From Thermoplasmata archaeon (lineage in GTDB: Archaea > Thermoplasmatota > Thermoplasmata > Thermoplasmatales > Thermoplasmataceae), in NCBI GenBank assembly GCA_021835265.1, contig JAKBQK010000285.1, positions 1 to 13,179 on the forward strand: 13,179 nt of DNA. The letters are read 5' to 3'. The stretch's first letter is position 1; each line of letters starts with the position of its first letter. Under the pieces are notes generated by a model. It had not been told where the DNA came from. It saw nothing but the letters and a program-made list of their open reading frames with translations, and made no database searches. Position numbers and translations under genes: made by a program. Positions 1-6,612 of this stretch are shown here, piece after piece.

Positions 1-1
1 A

Positions 2-133
2 GAGACAAACGTGACAGTTTCATTCTCAACCATACCCGGTCTCCTTTACTACAGCTATGGAGCAATTGCCGGAGTAATAATAGTGATTCTGGCACTGGTG
101 GGAGAAGTAGTGTACAGGAAAATATTCAAATAA
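2..133 (+). CDS. Surface protein, C-terminal fragment with membrane anchor (5' partial)
   Basis: An open frame enters from the left edge and ends at TAA 131-133, giving 43 residues. Visible are a short N-V-T-V-S-F strand, one hydrophobic helix (about residues 16-36, rich in Ile, Val, Ala and Gly) and a basic tail ending R-K-I-F-K. This is the usual end of a secreted archaeal protein anchored by a C-terminal membrane helix. The N-V-T-V-S-F strand resembles the N-V-S-V-N-I-T-F strand that closes the last extracellular domain of the convergent gene at 151-1716, so the two may be related surface proteins. The start and main domains lie outside the window, so no function beyond surface anchoring can be given. 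Confidence 0.7.
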   Translation, partial: ETNVTVSFSTIPGLLYYSYGAIAGVIIVILALVGEVVYRKIFK

Positions 134-134
134 T

Positions 135-150
135 ATTTTCGTACTAAAAT
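135..150. terminator. Candidate bidirectional terminator (AT-rich near-palindrome)
   Basis: The 17-nt space between two convergent stop codons holds ATTTTCGTACTAAAAT, which matches its own reverse complement at 14 of 16 positions around a central GTAC. Read from either side it gives a run of four T shortly after the stop. Archaeal termination needs only T-rich tracts, so this could end both transcripts, but the tracts are short. Confidence 0.35.
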
Positions 151-1716
151 TTATCTTATTCGCTTAATCAGTGCCATTATTGAAACGCAAGCAACGAAGA
201 ATAAAACAATTCCAAATGGACCGAATAATAAGGATGTTAACATGTTGAAATTTGAGGGTGTAGGGGTGGGAGGTGAAGTGAAAGTTATATTTACAGATAC
301 ATTTGCTCCGTTAATTGAAACTTGACCACTTGATGGGGAAAAATTGTAATCAGCCAATAATTTAATTGTATATGAATAGGTTCCATTTAATTGGTAAAAT
401 GATATGGTTGTCCCAGATGAATATTCTTCTGTTCCGTTAAAGATTACATACCATAAAACATTTTGTAACCCGGATTCAACAAAAGTTACAAGATATCTAA
501 AAGGAAATGCTGAGTAAAAAGAGATTACTTGTCCGTTTCCACCTGACGCTCCACCAGAGTAACTTTGTGAGTTCGATATTCCTCTTCCTCCGGAAACAGA
601 GTAATTTCCTTGAACATACCCGCCTTGTCCGTATGAAAGAAGGATTACTCCTCCACCACCAGCACCACCATTTGAAACATTCGTATTATTTGTAGAACTG
701 AGACCGGCAGCAGAAATGTTTCCCGCTATCAATCCGTATGCTCTAATAAATATACCATACGATCCACTACCTCCATTAAGCGCACCCCATCCATATGCAA
801 AACCACCTCCTGCTCCCACTAAATACTGTGATATATTATTAGAAAGCCAATTTGCGACCACAGAATAATTCACAAAGGGAGTGTGCGCCGTTGCACCGTT
901 ATATGCATCAGAATCAGTTGTTCCTGCACCACCTGAAGCATTAGTATTACCCCCACTTCCTCCTAAACGTGAAAAGTTGTGGGAGTCCGCACCTCCACCG
1001 CTTCCTCCATATGAAAGTGGATAGCTTGGAGCATTTGGTACACTATCGTTACCCTGGTTATAAGACCATCCTGCCACAACATTACCATGGTTTATGAAAT
1101 ACTGTAAAACATTAATGTAAAATCCATTTGTATATAACGTTGCTCCATTGTCAATGGTTAAATTACCCTTAACCGTAAAATTAGATGTTAGTGATGTGTT
1201 TCCAGTAATTATTGTGCTTCCCACAGTGCCACCAATTTTTGATACATTATACTGTGTAATAGGCACAAAGGTGATTGGTATTGACACTAAATTATCATTG
1301 ACAGTGATTTCCCCATGATTAGGAAGTATAACATAACCAGTGTTTATATTAGTAAGATACGTGGGAAACCCTGGTCCCTCGTTTATTTCCATTCCCACTC
1401 TATACTGATAAGTACCGTTTGCTAAACTTACATTAATATTTGGCTGTGTCAAACAAATGCCACTTTGCATTGATGTATAACTTTTCGAAGTATTGTTGTT
1501 AAAATATATTGTTATGGCCCAAACATCACCACTCTTTAATCCTGATTCTTCAAATCTTGCACCAATATTATTTAATGCTCCATCTTTTAAGAATGGCCTC
1601 TGTTCAATGTTTTTATTGCTATGACCTTCACTATAAATAATTGCAGATCCAAAAAAAGCTCCAAGAAATACAACAACTAAAGATATTACTAGTACCTGAA
1701 GCAAAATTGCTTTCAT
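151..1716 (-). CDS. Secreted, membrane-anchored surface/adhesin-like protein
   Basis: 521 residues. An N-terminal hydrophobic segment (residues 4-27) acts as signal or anchor. Two copies of a beta domain found in Thermoplasmata surface proteins follow, beginning F-E-E-S-G-L (from 55) and F-V-E-S-G-L (from 412), each with a downstream W and a N-G-T-Y-x-Y strand. Between them (about 160-400) is a Gly/Ser/Asn-rich stretch with G-G-x-G-G patches that looks like a beta-solenoid. A Pro/Thr linker leads to a C-terminal membrane helix (about 493-516) and a basic tail. About 22 N-x-S/T sequons suggest heavy glycosylation of a cell-surface protein in an acidophile. Catalytic residues of thermopsin or another protease were not recognised, so adhesion or cell-envelope structure is the safer reading. 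The ATG has no ribosome binding site but lies at the right distance from a TATA box, implying a leaderless mRNA. Its own promoter separates it from the kinase gene upstream. Confidence 0.85.
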   Translation of the reverse strand: MKAILLQVLVISLVVVFLGAFFGSAIIYSEGHSNKNIEQRPFLKDGALNNIGARFEESGLKSGDVWAITIYFNNNTSKSYTSMQSGICLTQPNINVSLANGTYQYRVGMEINEGPGFPTYLTNINTGYVILPNHGEITVNDNLVSIPITFVPITQYNVSKIGGTVGSTIITGNTSLTSNFTVKGNLTIDNGATLYTNGFYINVLQYFINHGNVVAGWSYNQGNDSVPNAPSYPLSYGGSGGGADSHNFSRLGGSGGNTNASGGAGTTDSDAYNGATAHTPFVNYSVVANWLSNNISQYLVGAGGGFAYGWGALNGGSGSYGIFIRAYGLIAGNISAAGLSSTNNTNVSNGGAGGGGVILLSYGQGGYVQGNYSVSGGRGISNSQSYSGGASGGNGQVISFYSAFPFRYLVTFVESGLQNVLWYVIFNGTEEYSSGTTISFYQLNGTYSYTIKLLADYNFSPSSGQVSINGANVSVNITFTSPPTPTPSNFNMLTSLLFGPFGIVLFFVACVSIMALIKRIR

Positions 1717-1740
1717 ATTTAAAATTGAATGATTTATTAA

Positions 1741-1750
1741 ATTATATACC
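1741..1750 (-). promoter_or_regulatory. TATA box for the surface-protein gene (leaderless promoter)
   Basis: On the - strand this reads GGTATATAAT, preceded by an A-rich stretch (GAAAATAGATA) where the BRE would lie. Its centre is about 29 nt upstream of the ATG at 1716. Archaeal TATA boxes centre near -26/-27 from the transcription start, so transcription would begin at or within a few bases of the ATG. The lack of a ribosome binding site fits this. Confidence 0.5.
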
Positions 1751-1810
1751 TATCTATTTTCGAAGGAATAAATTTCAAGTTTATGATATATATGAATGTA
1801 CTCATTGCTT

Positions 1811-1824
1811 AGAATTATTAAAAA
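1811..1824 (-). terminator. T-rich tract just after the kinase stop, possible operon terminator
   Basis: Directly after the kinase stop codon the - strand reads TTTTTAATAATTCT. Archaeal RNA polymerase ends at U-rich tracts without a hairpin, and this is the last gene before a separately promoted gene, so termination here is plausible. The tract is only five T long before it is interrupted. Confidence 0.3.
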
Positions 1825-3804
1825 TTACACATTGATGGAAAATAATTTATCCTTAAGTTTTTTAACATCTGCCTCCTTGTTCAGGAAATGCCCTTTATTT
1901 AAAATATTAATTATTTTTTCAGTCTCAGTAAGGACTTCCAGAATTACCGATAATCTCTTATCTTTCGAGCTGTCATATAAACTTTTAAGGCTGTTTTTAT
2001 ATATAGCTATATCAGATAAGAGGAGATTTAGGCTGTTTGATCCATATGAGGAGATTATATTTTCAAAATACTGCTCTATATGAGTCCTATATGCTATTAT
2101 TGTAAGGGTAATTGGTGAGTCATTTTTTTCATTTGTGCTGACCTGTAAATCATTAAGTGATCTGGTGCTCAGATTGCCGAATTTTTTGGTCTCCTGTGAA
2201 ATTTGTTCAAGTCTTGTGTTCTGGAAGGTTTCAAATCTGTCCTTGTTGATTCTATTGACATATTCATTTAGCCCAGAAACCATTTCTGAAACATTAGAAT
2301 ATCTCAAAACCGTTTCTTCCTTCTTTTTCTCTTTAACCAGTGGAGCAAGTCTGGGAGAAAAGGCTCTCTTCAGCACATTCTTTAGCAAGTCACCATATTT
2401 AATTTTGTCAAGGAAAGAGTAATCAATATCGCTTTCAAATCCCTCTTTAAAGGCATCCTTCACCTCCAATTCTTCACCAACATCTAAATTCGAGAGAAGT
2501 GGATGTTTTCCATAAGTGAGCATGTAATAGAATAAAAGACCCAATTGGAAAATATCTATATATTTATCAATTTCATTAGTACCCACTTCATCTAAATTTT
2601 CCTTTGATAATACGAGTTCAGGAGTAATATTCCAATTTGCAAAATAACGTTTATTTCTATTAATCCCTTTTATTCTTCCGATTCCCCAGTCCACTATTTT
2701 TGGAATATTATGCTCATCAAACATTATATTATCTGGCTTTAGATCTTGATGGAAAACGTTTTTTGAATGAGCAAAAATCATCCCTCTGCATATTTCCAGA
2801 AAACATCCAACCAAATTGGATATTGTGCCCGGCGAATTCCATTTATCATCTGGCTCCCAACCGACTTCTTTCCATATGGTTATTCTATCTTCAAGAGTCC
2901 CTCCCTTTAAATATTCCATCTCGAGTAACCCATAGTTTCTTGATGGGCCAATTATGTCTGCATTTGTGTAACGGGATATATTTCTGTGCGGAGAACCATC
3001 ATCCAAAAGAAGTACAGCGACATTGTACTCATTCAGAAACGAACGTGTAAATTCCTTCCTTAATTCTATCACTTTTACTGCAACTAACTTATCTTCTGAG
3101 TTTTCATCACTCTCAGCTAATTTCGCAAGAAACACAACAGAAAAACCTCCTTCCCCGAGTATCTTATCATATACAACACTGTATCTACCTGTTTCTAGGA
3201 TGGAATTTTTCTTTTCAACATTGCTCTTCTCCCGTGGATTGGCAAGCCTTAATCGTATGTTTTCGATCATTTGGGCTATAATTAATGCACTTTCATTTGA
3301 TTTTGCAGCTTCAAAAATTCGTCTAGAAAATGATTGCGTCATTAAAGGAAAAAAATCGTCACCTTTTTTCTCAAGAATTTCAATGAATTTTTTATAATGT
3401 ATGTTTTCTCCATATGGATGAGTGGCAAAAATATACTCCATGGCATTCATGAAATTTTTGGATTCTTTTGGTAATTTGTGAGAGGATAAAATGGCCTCAA
3501 CTGCAAATATTCCGGCACTCTGAATCTCATTTACTCTTATGCTTTCAAAAGCACATAGCATGTTTATGCAAGAAATAACCTCCATTTTATTCAGCATTTT
3601 CTTAATATATTTATCTTGAGATAACATAAATGTATAATCATAGTACCTGTTGGTTTCATGAAGAGTGTTTCTCATGGTGTTTTCCTCTATTAGAAATTTG
3701 AGTTTTGAAATAATATCCAAAATATTATTGTCGTTTGTTGAATTACCAATTTCATCCAGGTTATGGTAAAGTCTTTGTTTAACTTCTAATTCATCGATTT
3801 CCAT
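1825..3804 (-). CDS. Hanks-type Ser/Thr protein kinase with helical flanks
   Basis: 659 residues from the ATG at 3804. The kinase domain spans about 208-515: glycine loop G-E-G-G-F-S-V-V (217-224), ATP-binding K244 in V-A-V-K, probable helix-C E259, catalytic loop H-Q-D-L-K-P-D-N (352-359; base D354, N359), magnesium-binding D-W-G (372-374), T-P-E (394-396) in place of A-P-E, and helix-F D417. All catalytic residues are present, so it should be active. The H-Q-D loop (not H-R-D) makes it a non-RD kinase that may not need activation-loop phosphorylation. Helical regions of no recognised family flank it (1-205 and 520-659). No membrane segment is seen. It is last in the operon; GTPase, GAP1-like and ESCRT proteins are candidate substrates, by inference. 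The frame stays open and protein-like (acidic) upstream to ACG 3843, placed well behind a strong ribosome binding site, so the true start may be there (672 residues). Confidence 0.92.
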   Translation of the reverse strand: MEIDELEVKQRLYHNLDEIGNSTNDNNILDIISKLKFLIEENTMRNTLHETNRYYDYTFMLSQDKYIKKMLNKMEVISCINMLCAFESIRVNEIQSAGIFAVEAILSSHKLPKESKNFMNAMEYIFATHPYGENIHYKKFIEILEKKGDDFFPLMTQSFSRRIFEAAKSNESALIIAQMIENIRLRLANPREKSNVEKKNSILETGRYSVVYDKILGEGGFSVVFLAKLAESDENSEDKLVAVKVIELRKEFTRSFLNEYNVAVLLLDDGSPHRNISRYTNADIIGPSRNYGLLEMEYLKGGTLEDRITIWKEVGWEPDDKWNSPGTISNLVGCFLEICRGMIFAHSKNVFHQDLKPDNIMFDEHNIPKIVDWGIGRIKGINRNKRYFANWNITPELVLSKENLDEVGTNEIDKYIDIFQLGLLFYYMLTYGKHPLLSNLDVGEELEVKDAFKEGFESDIDYSFLDKIKYGDLLKNVLKRAFSPRLAPLVKEKKKEETVLRYSNVSEMVSGLNEYVNRINKDRFETFQNTRLEQISQETKKFGNLSTRSLNDLQVSTNEKNDSPITLTIIAYRTHIEQYFENIISSYGSNSLNLLLSDIAIYKNSLKSLYDSSKDKRLSVILEVLTETEKIINILNKGHFLNKEADVKKLKDKLFSINV

Positions 3805-3847
3805 GTCATTCTCATCATCCCGTATATCTGCAGATTCATTCGTTTAA

Positions 3848-3859
3848 GATCACCTCCCT
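3848..3859 (-). promoter_or_regulatory. Strong ribosome binding site with no standard start codon for the kinase frame
   Basis: The - strand reads AGGGAGGTGATC, a near-perfect complement to the archaeal 16S 3' end and the best such site in the window. The kinase ATG lies 43 nt further on, too far for direct use. The kinase frame has an ACG at 3843-3841, 9 nt after GGAGG and directly after an in-frame TAA. An out-of-frame ATG at 3839 opens a 17-codon ORF (3839-3786) that overlaps the kinase start. Either ACG initiates, or an ATG became ACG (mutation or sequencing error), or the short ORF couples translation. Confidence 0.7.
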
Positions 3860-3864
3860 TTTCT

Positions 3865-6612
3865 TTATTGATTTATCGCCTCTAAAATGACATCGTGAAA
3901 ATACTTCAGTATGTCACCGAATGTGTCTCTCCTCACATCATCCCATAAATTCACACCTTCTCCATTAGAATTAAATTTTAAACCTATCAGATAGTTTGCA
4001 GTCAGGTGAAATTTCATGAAATCGATAAAATCTTTCTCAAGATAAGCAGTCATATTCCCATTATTCAAACCGATGTTGTTTTTCAAAGCAGTTGTATCTT
4101 GTGGAGCACCTTTTTTGTTTCCCCGGAGATTTTCTTGTTTATTGCCTGCTATTTTTGAAAACAAGGCATCTTCCGCTAATCTGATAAAATCTATTACAAG
4201 TTTTGGATATTCATTCACTCCTTTTGTACCAAGAACCTCCATGAAATGATTTCTATTTTCACTTTTAACGAACGAATCAAGCATATCACGAAATATTTTT
4301 GTATCTTTAGATTCAATCTTTCCTGAAGAAAGTACTTCGATCTCTATCAATGCAAAAATATCCTTCAGATTGCGAATATCGGTTGAACCTTTTAGAATAC
4401 CGTCTCTAATTTCATTTTCTCTCTTTCTTATAAGTCTTGAATTATTTTTATTTTCATAACAATCATGAAGCAGCTCATATGACTTTTTGCTTAATTTTTG
4501 AGAGGATAGAAGATCGTATATAACGTCAAATCCATAAGTTCCTGTCATTGCGACCTCCTCAATTAATTCATTGAAATTATTCTGAACATTATCTATAAGG
4601 GCCTTTCTTTCCTTTCTTTGTCTGGAGTTTTGAATTTGCTCCATGTCATATAGTAATTGCGAGTTATTCTCCAATCTTCCATCTCTATTCTCCAAACCAA
4701 CTGAGTTTCGACCATTGTGCTTCAAACTCATATCTGATGAAATAAATCCTTGTGGCTCCCTTTTTAACGGGATGTTGTTTTTTTCATTATAATTATTATT
4801 CAGCAGAATGGTGTTGTCATTATCGCAAGTTTTCTTAACTTCGTAAAAAGTTGCCTCAGCGGACATTAGATATATAAGAATATTTGGATTGAATGACCAT
4901 ATGGTATCTGAATTCTTGGTAGAAAAGGAAATCCTTGCTTTCTTCATCATTTCTTCAGTAAAGTTCTTCAAATCATGAACCTGCGAGAAAGGAATCATCA
5001 GAAATTCCTCGAAATATTCTTCATCAATTTTCCTATGTAAGTTTAGAGGCACAATCCTGTCTGGTACTTTACCCAATAACACTGGCATTATATTTTTACT
5101 ATCATAAACAAGCAACTTTTTAATATAGTCTTCATTGTTTTTTTCTTCAACCTCCATTTTCAAGATGTTAATATAGAACTTTTCAAGAAGATCGATAATA
5201 ATTTTTTTAAAATCTTCTCTATTAGTTATTGAAAGAAAGTGCGTCATCAGTTCTACTTCCCTTTTTGGACTTGAACTTTCTAAAGAATTACCATTGCAAC
5301 TGATGAGGATTTTTTCGATATATGCGTTGTAATCCAGCTCTTGTGCATGTTCCTCTACTAGTTTTAATGCTTCATCATACTTGCCTTCACTGATTGTTTT
5401 CTCTAACTCTTCCCTAGAGAAAATGCCAAATAATTCTTTCAATCTTTTAACCGTGTTAGGTTCATCTTTAAATTTATCCAAAACAAAGATTAAGAAACTT
5501 TTCCATTCACTGGTATTCTTACCGAACACATAATCAGGGAATTGAGCAATCTCTTTGCGATATTCAAAGTTATCAAACGATGGAAGAAGCTTTTCCCTGA
5601 TTAACTCCGCAAATGATTCCGAAAACAAATTCAGGGAGTAATCTAAGATATTTCTCTGTCTCTTAATTCTCCTGAGTGTTTTTTCCAATTCATTCATATA
5701 TTGTAAGTAATCCTGACTGTAAGAGAGATTTTCAAACACTTTTTTCAAATGGAAAAATTTGTCCACATCGTTAAACTTGACTTCCATTGGGATATTGTTT
5801 CTAGCAATATCCATGTCTGAAAGTTTAAAAGAGTATTTTCTCTTCAGGTTATTTATCTCGTTCAACCTGTCATACCTGATCAATCTCTCAGTTTCTTCAG
5901 AATAGTTGAAACGCTCTATTAATGGAAGTTCTATTTCTTCTTGCTGGTTAGTGAAAATGCTATATGGCCTTTGTAAGCTTATTGAATTATGAGGCAACCG
6001 CGAAACAAGGTTAATCATGGAAGTAATTTCAACGGGGAGTGTGCTTAACAGGAATAGTATTGGTTTAAAATCTTCTTTAAGCACTGCCCGATTCTCATTA
6101 TTTCCCTGTTTTAAAGCCGCACTGATAATCTTGTCGAGAACCCCCCCAATTTTATAGTTACCTTCCATTTTGAAACCATCGTAACCTCTGGAGATTTCTA
6201 TTTTTTCTCTGTTTTCAACCATTGCTGGGTAGGATTTGCAATAACTCCTGTCTGGATTAAGCCTGCTAAAAAGCTCTGTAAAATTGACACCCATGTTGCT
6301 TTTAAATTCAGAAGTATTTATTACAGCATAATGAGCACATAATGTTCCACCTCTACCATCAAGGCCTATTCCAATATTTTTAATGACTCCAAAAGTCATC
6401 CATTTCTGATCATTTAGAGGATCGCAAACAAATTGTACTAAGTATTCGCCCTCTTTTAGGAACCCTCTTGCTGCGTTTTGTACTTCAATCATTGTATTTT
6501 TACGGATGCTTTCACATGTTTCCCGGCTTATTCCAGAAGATTTTTCTACTACCTGCATTCCTTGATATGAACCAACGACAGCCCAAGTAACTACAAAATT
6601 TTCAATATTCAT
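3865..6612 (-). CDS. GAP1-like large protein (GTPase-associated), partner of the adjacent GTPase
   Basis: 915 residues with no signal peptide or membrane helix, so probably cytosolic. The first ~130 residues resemble the GAP1-N domain described for prokaryotic GTPase-linked conflict systems: a short N-terminal strand, G-S-Y-Q-G-M-Q-V-V-E-K-S-S-G-I (14-28), which matches the family's G-F-Q-x-x-x-x-S-x-G-I pattern, then a F-V-C-D-P strand and A-H-Y-A-V-I (93-98), which matches the family's F-A-H-A-L-V. A middle segment (about 185-220, with L-P-x-x-I and S-I-S-L-Q-R-P-Y-S-I-F) may correspond to GAP1-M. The rest is long, charged and helical, with an Asn-rich linker around 600-660 and no recognised catalytic motif. 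Its ATG overlaps the GTPase stop by one base (TGATG), so the two are almost certainly translationally coupled and probably form a complex. The GAP1 call rests on pattern memory, not on a profile search. The name denotes association with GTPases, not proven GTPase activation. Confidence 0.7.
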   Translation of the reverse strand: MNIENFVVTWAVVGSYQGMQVVEKSSGISRETCESIRKNTMIEVQNAARGFLKEGEYLVQFVCDPLNDQKWMTFGVIKNIGIGLDGRGGTLCAHYAVINTSEFKSNMGVNFTELFSRLNPDRSYCKSYPAMVENREKIEISRGYDGFKMEGNYKIGGVLDKIISAALKQGNNENRAVLKEDFKPILFLLSTLPVEITSMINLVSRLPHNSISLQRPYSIFTNQQEEIELPLIERFNYSEETERLIRYDRLNEINNLKRKYSFKLSDMDIARNNIPMEVKFNDVDKFFHLKKVFENLSYSQDYLQYMNELEKTLRRIKRQRNILDYSLNLFSESFAELIREKLLPSFDNFEYRKEIAQFPDYVFGKNTSEWKSFLIFVLDKFKDEPNTVKRLKELFGIFSREELEKTISEGKYDEALKLVEEHAQELDYNAYIEKILISCNGNSLESSSPKREVELMTHFLSITNREDFKKIIIDLLEKFYINILKMEVEEKNNEDYIKKLLVYDSKNIMPVLLGKVPDRIVPLNLHRKIDEEYFEEFLMIPFSQVHDLKNFTEEMMKKARISFSTKNSDTIWSFNPNILIYLMSAEATFYEVKKTCDNDNTILLNNNYNEKNNIPLKREPQGFISSDMSLKHNGRNSVGLENRDGRLENNSQLLYDMEQIQNSRQRKERKALIDNVQNNFNELIEEVAMTGTYGFDVIYDLLSSQKLSKKSYELLHDCYENKNNSRLIRKRENEIRDGILKGSTDIRNLKDIFALIEIEVLSSGKIESKDTKIFRDMLDSFVKSENRNHFMEVLGTKGVNEYPKLVIDFIRLAEDALFSKIAGNKQENLRGNKKGAPQDTTALKNNIGLNNGNMTAYLEKDFIDFMKFHLTANYLIGLKFNSNGEGVNLWDDVRRDTFGDILKYFHDVILEAINQ

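Noticed and set aside
3023..3397. Overlapping + strand open frames across the kinase, GTPase and other genes (up to about 124 codons).
   Set aside because: They lie antisense to genes with clear domains, show no recognisable motifs, and look like by-products of codon use in the real genes.
4790..4805. AT-rich, Asn-coding low-complexity stretch inside the GAP1-like gene that could pass for a promoter or repeat.
   Set aside because: It is in frame within one long coding region and is explained by an Asn-rich linker in an AT-rich genome.
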